A stretch of 64,000 nt of DNA from positions 4,499,490-4,563,489 of the forward strand of contig NZ_SJPP01000001.1 in the NCBI RefSeq assembly GCF_007860075.1, given 5' to 3'. Under the pieces are notes generated by a model that was not told the DNA's origin, did no database searches, and saw only the letters and a program-made list of their open reading frames with translations. This DNA is from Symmachiella macrocystis. GTDB taxonomy: Bacteria; Planctomycetota; Planctomycetia; Planctomycetales; Planctomycetaceae. Shown here piece after piece: positions 34,630 through 43,509 of the stretch. The translations under genes and the position numbers were made by a program. Each line of letters begins with the position of its first letter. The stretch's first letter is position 1.

Positions 34630-36468
34630 TCACTCCTCATCGGAGTGCGCCGGATAAGACGCCTGGAACCATTCCTCGTCAGCTTCGGAAATCCCGGGGG
34701 CGAGCACCGGTTCGGCTGTTTTGGTCTTTTCGCTCGAGGGAGCCGATTCGACGGTATCGGGGTCGAAGTCGCTACCTTGCGTCCGCACAAAGGCGATCCG
34801 TTGTTCAGCGGCGGGTAACGGCGTGTTGAGCGGGGCAATCCAATCAAACGCGCCTAAGGTAAAGGCTTCTTCGGAGAGTTGGCTTTCGTCGGGAATACAA
34901 ATTGATAGCTCGCGACCATTCAATGAGGCCATCAACTCAGCTTCGACGAAGGGACGGGTATGTTCCGGACTGATTTTCGCGACCGTGTCGGCGACGACTA
35001 CACAATATTGCCGTAACAATTCAGGATGGTGCATGATTTGAGCATGTTCGAAATCGGAAAGTTGCAAGCGGGCGATGTCAAATGAGGCGTCGTCGAGTCT
35101 CCGCACATCCTCGGGACTGAGGCCAGCCGATTCAATGCGGACCTTCACGAGATCTTGCATAACCTCATCATCGTTTGCTAGCACGATATCCTGCAACATG
35201 CCGCCGGCCAAACCACGACTTTCCAATTCCGCTTGCGAAAACATGATGTCCAGCGGCACGGGGAATTCGCTGCGGGGATTGATCGTCCACATCAATTGCC
35301 GGTCCGGCAGGATGAGCGACATCGACAAATCCCCTTGCTTGTCGTAGGTCTCGCCCCACCATGCAAAGAGTCGTCCTTCGTCGGTCCAGCGGGGGTTGCC
35401 GGGATAGGCGAAGTGCCGCAGCGGTAAAATAAATTGCAGCAACAACCACGCGACGACGCAATATTTTGTCGCTTCGCCCATCACCATTTCACTGCGTGTT
35501 TTCGGTTGCAGGGCCTGAGAACCACCACGGCGTGCGGGAACATTTTTTTTGAAAACGGGACTATCATCGAACCAGGCAAACGCCGCATCAATGGTCCCCC
35601 CGATTCGCCGCGTGGCCTTCCATCCCGACTGTAAAAACGGCAACTGCACAATCGCTGGGGCAAGGCGCGCGACAATCCGCCGCGGCCAGTCCGGCGAGCA
35701 AAAGACAAAGCTCAGCGCCCACAACAAGACCGGAGCAACTCCAATGCGCAGCCACAACCAGTCGGCAACATGCAACACGGTCATCAACACCAATCCCACG
35801 CTGCGGCTGCGTCGCCACAGCAGTAGGAAACCAAGGCTCAGTTGCAGCAGCATCACGCCCCAGGCCATGCCAATGGCCGCCTGCGCACCGACGGGTGCGT
35901 CGGCGAGTGCAAAACGTTCGACCAGCGGCGACCCGGACAGCCAATCGCCGTTGAGTTTTGAGAGACCGGAGAAGAAATAGACGAACAACAACTGCATCTG
36001 CACCAACCACGGTTGCCATCCCAGGACCGTGGCGCGAGTTTCGCGACCGAGTTGGCGGTCGGCCGACATCCAGCGATTGACCGGCAGCCAAGCGACGAGA
36101 ATCGACATCAACGCCAGCAAGTAATAACCGTCGGCGTAATACAACGGATCGAGCAGAAACCAATACAGTGTTGCCGCACACAACAGCACGCTACAAAGTC
36201 GCGTCCGCCACCCAATGAAGACTGCGGCGGCGGTCAGAGCAATGATTGCCATGTGCGCATAGGGAAGATTCCCCGGCAACGGTTTGACGAACGTCGCCAG
36301 AGGGTATTGAAAATGTAACCCCAGCGACATAAACAGTTCGGGAACGCGCCCGGTGATGAGCACGCCGACGGCAAGCACAAACAACGCCGCAGCGGTCACC
36401 ATCCGCACAACGGCCAGCGATGCACCATCGACTTCACGGCTGAGTTGATCAGAGAAATTTGCCCACAT
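34630..36468 (-). CDS. HTTM-domain (vitamin K-dependent gamma-carboxylase-like) membrane protein
   Basis: A 612-residue membrane protein. The start is put at ATG 36468 (MWANFSDQ); a TTG at 36489 is an alternative, and neither has a good ribosome site. The N-terminal 300 residues hold about seven hydrophobic segments with HTTM hallmarks: LDPLYYADGYYLLALMSILVAWLPVNRWMSADR and QLLFVYFFSGLSKLNGDWLSGSPL. The C-terminal half is soluble (about 370-612) and includes LRHFAYPGNPRWTDEGRLFAWWGETYDKQG, seen in carboxylase-like proteins, then an acidic tail. Bacterial HTTM proteins are related to gamma-carboxylase, but activity is mostly untested. It stands alone between two unrelated genes. Confidence 0.82.
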   Translation of the reverse strand: MWANFSDQLSREVDGASLAVVRMVTAAALFVLAVGVLITGRVPELFMSLGLHFQYPLATFVKPLPGNLPYAHMAIIALTAAAVFIGWRTRLCSVLLCAATLYWFLLDPLYYADGYYLLALMSILVAWLPVNRWMSADRQLGRETRATVLGWQPWLVQMQLLFVYFFSGLSKLNGDWLSGSPLVERFALADAPVGAQAAIGMAWGVMLLQLSLGFLLLWRRSRSVGLVLMTVLHVADWLWLRIGVAPVLLWALSFVFCSPDWPRRIVARLAPAIVQLPFLQSGWKATRRIGGTIDAAFAWFDDSPVFKKNVPARRGGSQALQPKTRSEMVMGEATKYCVVAWLLLQFILPLRHFAYPGNPRWTDEGRLFAWWGETYDKQGDLSMSLILPDRQLMWTINPRSEFPVPLDIMFSQAELESRGLAGGMLQDIVLANDDEVMQDLVKVRIESAGLSPEDVRRLDDASFDIARLQLSDFEHAQIMHHPELLRQYCVVVADTVAKISPEHTRPFVEAELMASLNGRELSICIPDESQLSEEAFTLGAFDWIAPLNTPLPAAEQRIAFVRTQGSDFDPDTVESAPSSEKTKTAEPVLAPGISEADEEWFQASYPAHSDEE

Positions 36469-36899
36469 GGGTCGTGACTTTGGTTGCAAGTTCGAGGGTT
36501 GAACGTCGACGCATGGGAAGATTCCTCATGCGAAGGGCTTGATGCCATCCTGCGAAATCACCGCGGCTGCAATCCATTTTTTAAGCCGGCAAGCGTACAT
36601 TCGCCGTACGTTCAGCATAGCAGACAACTGGGAGGCGTGTCGTCGCAGATTCACGGAATCGGATTGATGAGCGTTCAACCCGCGAAATCGTCGCAACCGG
36701 ACCGTAGTTGAATCTGCCGCACAGGCTCCACGGTGCGATGGTAACCGGGGAAAGGGCGATTGCGCATCGCTCAGGTTCCATGCACCGCGGGGGACTTAGC
36801 CCGTTCTCGGCCAACCCATTCAACAATGGGCTAAAAAAGGGCCCAATAAATTCTTCAAAGCGGTCCGCGCAGTCGCCGGTGCGGACTCAGAAGCGAAGC
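36469..36899. other. Intergenic region, no gene seen
   Basis: This 431-nt region between two minus-strand genes shows no protein-like reading with a ribosome site, no RNA gene and no clear terminator. The promoter for the HTTM gene is expected here but cannot be pinpointed. Confidence 0.4.
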
Positions 36900-37928
36900 C
36901 TAACGCCGTGTGGCGCGGAGGGGTAATGGATTGCTGCGGCGTGTAGTGCGGCGAACTGCGTTGCTGTCTCTGTCCGGGGCTTGGCCGGAAACGGTGGTGG
37001 CGCCGGATTGGTCCTGCCGTTTCAATTCCGCAGCGTACACCTTGGCTGTGAGTTTGAGCAGTTGAGTGCGACGAAGGTCAGGGATGCCGCCCATTTTCCC
37101 GGACAGTTTTTCCACCCAGCCCGGGCGAGTGGTCATGGCCATCGACATCATTTTTAGAAACGTGCTGATCTCACTAAATGTGCGATCGGCGATCCGGCCA
37201 CTGATGGGGGACAAGATTTTGGCGATGTTGTCGACCGTTTGCGATGGAAAAGAAACGTACAAATCGGCCGAATGCGTAACGTAAATCTTATCGTTGGCTT
37301 CCTTGGAGTAGCCGGTCCGCAACAGGATTACCGACTGCGCTCGGATCGGCTTGGGGATCAGTGGACTCTTAAATTCGCCTTCACAAAACACCAAGTTCAG
37401 GTTGGGACTTTGGAACACGACGTCCATCGTGCCGATCGTCCCATCTTCGGCGTCTCCTTCGAATTCGAAGCGCCCCGTCTGCCACAAGCGCATTTTGGAG
37501 ATTTTCATCGCTCGCCAAATGCTGGCCGTCACATCGGGGTGATAGACCATGAACTCGTAGGCATCCGGATCGCTTTCGAAGACGATCGTGGGCATGCGAC
37601 GAAACATGGAAGACGAATTCACCACTTCCGCCACACGATTGCGGTCGGCAGGTGTCAATTTGTTCAGCGGCAAGGCCTGAATGGCAGCCCGTTTGGCCTC
37701 GTCGGATGAGGTGCCCACCGCCCAGGCGCGAGCATTATTGCGATTTTCCCGGGCCTGTTGAAATTGAATTTGCAAGATGTCGTTATCTTGAAACTCCTCG
37801 GAGAGAACTTCCGAGGGATCCATTAACGGCGGCTCCGCTTGCAGTCCGCCGGTCAGCATCCCTATCAGTAGAAGTGCCAACGGACAGGTCCACCGGCCCC
37901 GACGGAGCTTTCTCGCGATCAATGTCAT
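36900..37928 (-). CDS. Exported protein of unknown function
   Basis: A 342-residue protein starting at ATG 37926-37928, with GGGAGG about ten bases upstream. The signal peptide spans about residues 1-31 (basic RKLRRGRW, then CPLALLLIGMLTGGLQA). The mature part is mixed helix/strand with no membrane segment and ends in an Arg-rich tail (RRTTRRSNPLPLRATRR). I do not recognise the family. It stands alone, divergent from the esterase gene across 250 nt. Confidence 0.72.
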   Translation of the reverse strand: MTLIARKLRRGRWTCPLALLLIGMLTGGLQAEPPLMDPSEVLSEEFQDNDILQIQFQQARENRNNARAWAVGTSSDEAKRAAIQALPLNKLTPADRNRVAEVVNSSSMFRRMPTIVFESDPDAYEFMVYHPDVTASIWRAMKISKMRLWQTGRFEFEGDAEDGTIGTMDVVFQSPNLNLVFCEGEFKSPLIPKPIRAQSVILLRTGYSKEANDKIYVTHSADLYVSFPSQTVDNIAKILSPISGRIADRTFSEISTFLKMMSMAMTTRPGWVEKLSGKMGGIPDLRRTQLLKLTAKVYAAELKRQDQSGATTVSGQAPDRDSNAVRRTTRRSNPLPLRATRR

Positions 37929-38178
37929 GTTGTCTGCGCCTCCCCCGTTCCCCACGTTTTACGGTTCGCCGAACGCCCCATAGGCAGCGCTCCATCACGA
38001 AGCTCGGCTGAAACCCGTTACTTTCCATTCCATCGGCACAAACAGACAATCGAGACGAATCCAAATTGGAGTGAATTTGATCGGAGGGGGAGGATCAACA
38101 ACGCGGAATTGCAGCAAAAAGCACAATCTGCGAAACTCTGAATGAATCGTCCCTGTCTTACAAATTCTGAGGATTCAC

Positions 38179-39231
38179 ATGTTTCAGCGTGATATCCGCC
38201 GCACGAATGCGTCAATTTCTAGTATGAAGACCAGCCGCGCTACTCTTTTGGCCCTGATCTGCCTCGCGACACCGCTATCGGCCGCCGCCGCAGAACCGCG
38301 GACAAATCCGGCGACCACAGAGCAAACTTGGAGGCCGAATTTGAAACTCAAAACGATGGGAGGCGTCCAGTTCTGGTCGGATGTCCACTTCTTCCACGGC
38401 TGGCACGTCCAGCAACACAGTTCGACCGGCCACTGTCGATTGCTCGATGCCGACGACGTGCGTCATGCATGGGGATCGCGTGAAGAATGCTTTGCCGCAC
38501 TGGAAATAATTAAAAACAAACAGAAAATCCCGCCCAAGCCGGGCCGGACTGCCATTTTGGTTCACGGCATCGTGCGTTCAGCCCGCTCGATGAATGCCAT
38601 CCGCAAACGATTGGAGGCGGACGGCTTTCAAGTGATTGGTTTTAACTATGCCAGCACGAGGATCGACATCAGCAGCGCCGCCGACTACCTGCAACAGGTG
38701 GTCGAATCGTTGGACGGGGTCGAGGAAATCAATTTTGTTGTTCACAGTATGGGGGGATTGGTCGTTCGCTCCTATTTGTCAAAGCATCGAGATAAACGCA
38801 TCAAACGCCTTGTCATGTTAGGTGTGCCGAATCTGGGAGCGAAACTTGCCAAGGACCTCAAGCACAATTGGCTGTACAAAACGGTTTGGGGACCGGCGGG
38901 ACAGCAATTGGCCAAGGATCCCAACGGGTTCATTGCCGGACTTCCCACGCCCGATTTTGAGTTTGCCGTGATCGCGGGAAGTCGCGGTACACTGGATGGT
39001 TACAATCCGCTGCTTCCCGGCGATGATGACGGCACCGTCGCTGTAGAAAATACGAGACTCCCGGGTGCTACGGATTTCATTGCCGTGCAGAGTTTGCATT
39101 CGTTCTTGATGTACGACTCGGCGGTTCTTGACTACACACTCCGATTTTTGACCGAAGGCCGACTGCGCGCTGAAGGGGAGCGGCACCCCATTCCCCAAAA
39201 ACAAGCTGCAGCAGATGCGGCCAAATCATAG
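38179..39231 (+). CDS. Secreted alpha/beta-hydrolase (lipase/esterase-like)
   Basis: A 350-residue alpha/beta-hydrolase. ATG 38179 has GAGG six bases upstream; ATG 38224 starts closer to the signal peptide but lacks a ribosome site. The signal sequence ends near LSAAAA (about 38). The oxyanion-hole stretch is AILVHGIVRS (125-134), the nucleophile elbow VHSMGG has Ser190, and the acid and His are probably in GDDDGTVAVE and VQSLHSFL. This resembles PGAP1/triacylglycerol-lipase-like bacterial enzymes. Its stop lies 76 nt before the preferred trpC start. The substrate is not predictable. Confidence 0.87.
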   Translation: MFQRDIRRTNASISSMKTSRATLLALICLATPLSAAAAEPRTNPATTEQTWRPNLKLKTMGGVQFWSDVHFFHGWHVQQHSSTGHCRLLDADDVRHAWGSREECFAALEIIKNKQKIPPKPGRTAILVHGIVRSARSMNAIRKRLEADGFQVIGFNYASTRIDISSAADYLQQVVESLDGVEEINFVVHSMGGLVVRSYLSKHRDKRIKRLVMLGVPNLGAKLAKDLKHNWLYKTVWGPAGQQLAKDPNGFIAGLPTPDFEFAVIAGSRGTLDGYNPLLPGDDDGTVAVENTRLPGATDFIAVQSLHSFLMYDSAVLDYTLRFLTEGRLRAEGERHPIPQKQAAADAAKS

Positions 39232-39307
39232 TGATGATATCCCGACCATTGCACTGCACGGCGATCTGACTGTCGGCATGGGGGGAATGATACATAGAGG
39301 AATCGAC

Positions 39308-40084
39308 TTGAGCATCCTGGACGAAATCGTGGCCCACAAACGCGGCGAAATTGCAGCTGCGCAGCAAAGTACGCCGTGGGACACATTGCAATCTCAACTG
39401 GCCGACGCACCGCCGGTCCGTGATTTCCATGCGGCACTGAATACCGCTGCCAACATGCACGTTATCGCCGAAGTCAAAAAGGCGTCCCCCTCGGCCGGTT
39501 TGATCCGCGAGGATTTCGATGCGGCCGCCATTGCCCGGATTTATGAACAGCATGGTGCCGCCTGCATCAGCGTGCTGACAGACGAGCATTTTTTCCAAGG
39601 ACACCTGGACTATTTGCGTGCGGTCAGGCAGGCGGTTGGTATTCCGGTGCTCCGTAAGGACTTCATTTTAGATCGCTATCAAGTGCTGGAAGCCCGTGTT
39701 GCTGGAGCAGATTGCATTTTGTTGATTGCCGAATGCCTCGATCCTGCCACGCTGGCTGACCTGTATCACTATGCGGATTCATTGGGAATGAATTGCCTGG
39801 TCGAACTTTATGAACCAGAAAACCTGGAGTGTGTCCTTTCCGTCAAACCCAAAATTGTGGGAGTCAACAATCGCGACCTCCGCACTTTTCAAACGGATCT
39901 CGGACATTCGTTGGCACTGCACCAACAGGTTGATGCCGAGACTATTTTTGTGAGCGAAAGCGGAATTCGCTGTCGTGACGACGTGGTCCGTTTAGAACAA
40001 GCGGGGGTGGACGCGATTCTTGTGGGGGAAACCCTAATGCGTTCTACAGACATTGGCGAGGCTCTCGAGAACTTGTTGGGGTAG
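39308..40084 (+). CDS. trpC: Indole-3-glycerol-phosphate synthase
   Basis: TrpC converts carboxyphenylamino-deoxyribulose phosphate to indole-3-glycerol phosphate in tryptophan synthesis. The 258-residue product has the full motif set: SILDEIVAHKR near the start, EVKKASPSAGLI, VLRKDFILDRYQVLEARVAGADCILLIAECL, GVNNRDLRTFQTD, and VSESGI with a C-terminal DAILVGETLM. The start is set at TTG 39308-39310, because AGAGG lies seven bases upstream and the family normally begins with (M)SILDEI; ATGs at 39278 and 39287 and a 39215 start overlapping the esterase gene are alternatives. No other trp gene is nearby. Confidence 0.95.
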   Translation: MSILDEIVAHKRGEIAAAQQSTPWDTLQSQLADAPPVRDFHAALNTAANMHVIAEVKKASPSAGLIREDFDAAAIARIYEQHGAACISVLTDEHFFQGHLDYLRAVRQAVGIPVLRKDFILDRYQVLEARVAGADCILLIAECLDPATLADLYHYADSLGMNCLVELYEPENLECVLSVKPKIVGVNNRDLRTFQTDLGHSLALHQQVDAETIFVSESGIRCRDDVVRLEQAGVDAILVGETLMRSTDIGEALENLLG

Positions 40085-40411
40085 AACGCAGAGGTATAGT
40101 ACGGAGTCCCTGCATTTGCCAGCCAGTCGCTGGAGTCGACTGCCTAGTGGTGGCCATGGCCGAATTCGATGGTGCAACGGTTTATTTGCGGGAACTAACC
40201 GCAACGTCATGACGTCCAATGGCAGCGACGGATTAGAGTGTCCGTATGGAGAAAAAGAAAATTTGTTGTGGAATGATTGTTTGAATTACATCAAGACTAC
40301 GACGAATCCTGTAGACAAAGTTCTGCGGACGTGTTGTAATTACTATTACTGAAAGTGCGAAGGCGGGCTCGCTCACACATTCAAAACTTCGGCGCTCGGG
40401 AATCAAAACCA
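40085..40411. other. Intergenic region, no gene seen
   Basis: This 327-nt region between trpC and the thioredoxin-fold lipoprotein gene, both plus strand, has an AT-rich centre (about 40255-40350) relative to its neighbours, which could house the promoter of the downstream gene. No terminator-like hairpin or coding signal is evident. Confidence 0.35.
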
Positions 40412-41302
40412 ATGCTGTTTCGCCTAACTTTTTGCGTCGCAATGTCGCTGGCCCTTATCTCGGCCAGCGGATGCGGCGGCTCGACATCCAGTCCGTTGAC
40501 TGCTGGCAGATCAATGGATAACGATCCGTTCGCTAACCACGATGTGACGGTGCATTCCAGCGAAGTGGTCACGGTGCAGGCAGGGGCAAAATCCGACACT
40601 CGCCGAACAAAGAGGAATCCCAACCGCCGCAATACCGAACCGATGCCGGCGAACCCAACCCGGGGATACGGTATGGTGGGCGAGCGGAATACAGCGCGGT
40701 CCTCGAAGACATCCAATCCCGAATCGTTGCCTCGGGTGAAGCCCAAACCGGAACATCCCATCGTGGCGCTCATCGGCGAGAGCGCGCCCAATATCAATGT
40801 CCCCATCGCGGGAGGCGGGCAAGTCAATCTGGTGAGCCACCAATCATCCGAGGTTCTCGTCATTGTGCTCTGGGCGAGTTACAACCACCTTTGCCAAGAC
40901 GAATTGCCCGCATTGAAAGCAGCAGTCGAGCGCTATTCCGAGGAGCAAGTGCAACTCCTCGCTATCAATGACGGCGAAGGTATTGTGACGATTAAAAAAT
41001 ACCTGGAGAGAAACAATCTCGAACTTAAAGTCGGCATCGACATGAAGCAAGAAGTTGCCGATGCGTTTTTGGTGCGTCAATTGCCATTTGTGGCCATCAT
41101 CGACAATGAGGGGATCGTGCAAGGCATCCATGTGGGATACATTGATTCCTTGGGTGACGATATCAGCAAAGACTTGGAATCACTCGTTTCCGGCAAAAGC
41201 ATTATCGAGAAATCCAAAGAGCGGCTCAGCCGTCAAAAACTCTCCTTGCGAAGTCCCGCTCCCTCGATGTTGAATCAACGCTCACTCGTGAAGCATCAAT
41301 AG
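40412..41302 (+). CDS. Thioredoxin-fold (TlpA/redoxin-like) lipoprotein lacking the CXXC nucleophile
   Basis: A 296-residue predicted lipoprotein: MLFRLTFCVAMSLALISASGC with lipobox SASGC, Cys21. A disordered Asn/Arg/Thr-rich linker (22-110) leads to a redoxin domain (about 118-255). The domain starts GESAPNINVPIAGGGQVNLV and has VLWASYNHLCQDELPAL in place of the usual 'WAsWCgpCr.ElP'. The first Cys is Asn158 and only Cys161 remains, while the cis-Pro loop RQLPFVAIID is kept. So normal disulfide exchange is not expected; it may be structural, a binding protein or a one-Cys enzyme. A GTG at 40355 would add residues before the leader. Confidence 0.85.
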   Translation: MLFRLTFCVAMSLALISASGCGGSTSSPLTAGRSMDNDPFANHDVTVHSSEVVTVQAGAKSDTRRTKRNPNRRNTEPMPANPTRGYGMVGERNTARSSKTSNPESLPRVKPKPEHPIVALIGESAPNINVPIAGGGQVNLVSHQSSEVLVIVLWASYNHLCQDELPALKAAVERYSEEQVQLLAINDGEGIVTIKKYLERNNLELKVGIDMKQEVADAFLVRQLPFVAIIDNEGIVQGIHVGYIDSLGDDISKDLESLVSGKSIIEKSKERLSRQKLSLRSPAPSMLNQRSLVKHQ

Positions 41303-41659
41303 CCCGGCGGCACGGAGTCGTTCTAACGCATTCCCGCGATTCTAGTATGCGCGGGCCCCTCCGCTGTGCAGCTGTCCATCACAACCGATGTGCGTCTGCA
41401 TGCGCTGAGAACTCTTCCCCCCTCAGCGGCATGTAATTCCTGCCGCGAACCAGCCCAGCGGTTCTGATTGCGCCGGTTTTGCGGGCACTGCTCTTTGCGA
41501 CAGAGGCAAAATTTGCTCCTGCTACGTCGTGACCTATAGTTTTCCGAAGGACACCGCGCTGCGCTGCAGGAGATGCCTGTGCCCAGCGAACAGCGGTGAC
41601 ATAGGCCAACTCAATCCCCCCGCACACCTGCCAAACCCCGTACGACCGGAACGTAAACT
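41303..41659. other. Intergenic region, no gene seen
   Basis: This 357-nt region lies between two plus-strand genes. A weak inverted repeat (GCTGAG and CTCAGC, about 41405-41427) is present; no T-run follows. A minus-strand reading of 82 codons has no ribosome site or family likeness and is not accepted. Confidence 0.35.
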
Positions 41660-43363
41660 ATGTCCGAGCAAACAACTCAAGGCACAACGCCCTCCGCTGA
41701 AACGCCTCCCACGACCACAGCAGCAAAAATTGTTTTGGCGCTGCAAGCAGTAGGCATCGGCGTGGTGATAGCCATCGTCGTCTCCTTGGCCCGTTTGGCG
41801 CAACATCCGGAATTCCAGGCCTTCTATCTGGGCCTCGATCAAATGCGGACGCCGTTGATTGCCGGCGCGCTAGCGCTAGTCGTCGTCATTGCCTCGGTGA
41901 TTTGGATTCGTCCCAAATCCCGAACGGTGTTGACCGCTGCTGCAGTGATGTTCGTCTTGTTTTTAGGCTTCAAGTCTGTGCTGCGTATCGAAAGTTTTTC
42001 CGGCGGCATGGTCCCCCGTTTTGCTTGGCGGTGGACGCCAACTGCTGAGGAACAATTCGTCAAATTTCAAACTCAACACGCAGCTGAAACGGCTGAAACC
42101 GCCGAAGTTGACTCCGGCATAGATGTCGTGGCTCGTGCGAACGATTACACAACTTTTCTGGGTACAGCCCGGGACGGCGTGATCAACAACATCGCGTTGG
42201 AAACCGATTGGTCGGCCTATCCGCCGCGCGAATTGTGGCGGCATCCGGTCGGATTAGGCTGGGGTGGTTTTTCTGTATCCGGCGACGCAGCCATCACGCA
42301 AGAACAACGCGGCGAGGAGGAAACGGTCGTTTGCTACGATTTGAAAACGGGTCGCGAAGAATGGGTTTCGCGCAACCCGCAGCGTTTTGTCGACACACAC
42401 GGCGACGGTCCGCGGGCGAATCCCACAATTGTCGACGGCCGCGTTTATACGATGGGTGCGTTGGGACAATTGTCCTGTATTAACGGAACTGATGGCGCTT
42501 CGATCTGGACGCAAAATACACTCGCCGACCCGGCATCGCAAAACATTCTGTGGGGAATGTCCGGATCTCCCTTGGTCGTTGAAAATCGGGTCATTGTCAC
42601 ACCCGGTGGGGGAGCAGGGCGTGCGATCGTCGCCTATGACGCCGCCCAAGGAGACGAACTTTTTCACGGTGGCGACGATCCGGCCGGCTACGCCTCACCG
42701 GCCCTCGTACAACTCGCCGGACAAACGCAATTCCTTAGCTTTAACGGCGCGGGACTACGTGGATTTGATGAACAAGGAGAACCGCTTTGGCTGCACCCTT
42801 GGTTGACACAAGGGGAATCACAGCGCGTCAACGTTGCCCAACCGGTCGTCGTCGAAGGACTCGGTGAAGAGACTGCGCAAGTCGGCCACGTGTTGGTCTC
42901 GTCCGGTTACGGCACGGGAGCTGCGCTGTTGCGGATCACTCACGAGAACGACCAGTGGCAAGTGACCGAAGTCTGGCGGAACCGCAATTTGAAATCGAAG
43001 ATGTCCAATTTCGTGGTGCAGGACGGGTTCGTGTACGGCATGGACAACGGAATCATGACTTGTCTGGATCTCAAGACCGGTGACCGCAAATGGAAGAAAG
43101 GCCGTTACGGCCACGGACAGATTCTGCTGGTGGGCAACGTTTTGCTTGTTCAATCCGAATCGGGCAAAGTGGTCTTGGTCGAAGCCACGCCGGAGGAGCA
43201 TCACAAATTGGCCACGCTGGCGGCGCTGGGCGACAAGACTTGGAATCACCCCACGCTGTCGGGCAATATCCTGATCGTCCGCAACGACCGCGAAGCGGCC
43301 GCCTTTGAGTTGCCGCTACGACAGACCAACGAGGTGGCGGCGACAACCTCATCCCAGCCGTAA
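41660..43363 (+). CDS. Membrane-anchored PQQ-like beta-propeller protein
   Basis: A 567-residue protein. Three N-terminal hydrophobic segments (about 24-45, 62-80, 88-105) anchor it, and the rest is a PQQ-like propeller on the outside. Repeats are visible as strand pairs: VVCYDLKTGREEWVSR, GQLSCINGTDGASIWTQ, AIVAYDAAQGDELFHGG, GLRGFDEQGEPLWLHP, GIMTCLDLKTGDRKWKKG, and a final GNILIVRNDREAAAFEL. No quinone-dehydrogenase catalytic residues are apparent, so it is more likely a binding/scaffold propeller than an enzyme. This is a common planctomycete family ('PQQ-binding-like'). It appears to be a single gene. Confidence 0.87.
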   Translation: MSEQTTQGTTPSAETPPTTTAAKIVLALQAVGIGVVIAIVVSLARLAQHPEFQAFYLGLDQMRTPLIAGALALVVVIASVIWIRPKSRTVLTAAAVMFVLFLGFKSVLRIESFSGGMVPRFAWRWTPTAEEQFVKFQTQHAAETAETAEVDSGIDVVARANDYTTFLGTARDGVINNIALETDWSAYPPRELWRHPVGLGWGGFSVSGDAAITQEQRGEEETVVCYDLKTGREEWVSRNPQRFVDTHGDGPRANPTIVDGRVYTMGALGQLSCINGTDGASIWTQNTLADPASQNILWGMSGSPLVVENRVIVTPGGGAGRAIVAYDAAQGDELFHGGDDPAGYASPALVQLAGQTQFLSFNGAGLRGFDEQGEPLWLHPWLTQGESQRVNVAQPVVVEGLGEETAQVGHVLVSSGYGTGAALLRITHENDQWQVTEVWRNRNLKSKMSNFVVQDGFVYGMDNGIMTCLDLKTGDRKWKKGRYGHGQILLVGNVLLVQSESGKVVLVEATPEEHHKLATLAALGDKTWNHPTLSGNILIVRNDREAAAFELPLRQTNEVAATTSSQP

Positions 43364-43509
43364 GCGACGGATACAAGGAATCGCATCCCAGGTTTGTGGG
43401 GCCGCAACCGGCCTGCTAAATTGAATTTCCAATTTTGACAAACCGGCCGGTCCGCTACCGTTAGCGGTTGTCGGCATCTGGTTGCCGTCTAAGCAAAGGA
43501 TTGTGCGCT

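Noticed and set aside
36581-36826. Minus-strand 81-codon reading in an intergenic gap
   Set aside because: No ribosome site; Arg/Pro/Cys-rich composition typical of chance readings in GC-rich DNA.
39077-39604. Minus-strand reading of 175 codons over the esterase/trpC junction
   Set aside because: Covers the well-defined trpC N-terminus in antisense; composition is not protein-like.
41379-41627. Minus-strand 82-codon reading between two plus-strand genes
   Set aside because: No ribosome site, no domain, and an awkward position in the promoter region of the PQQ-like gene.
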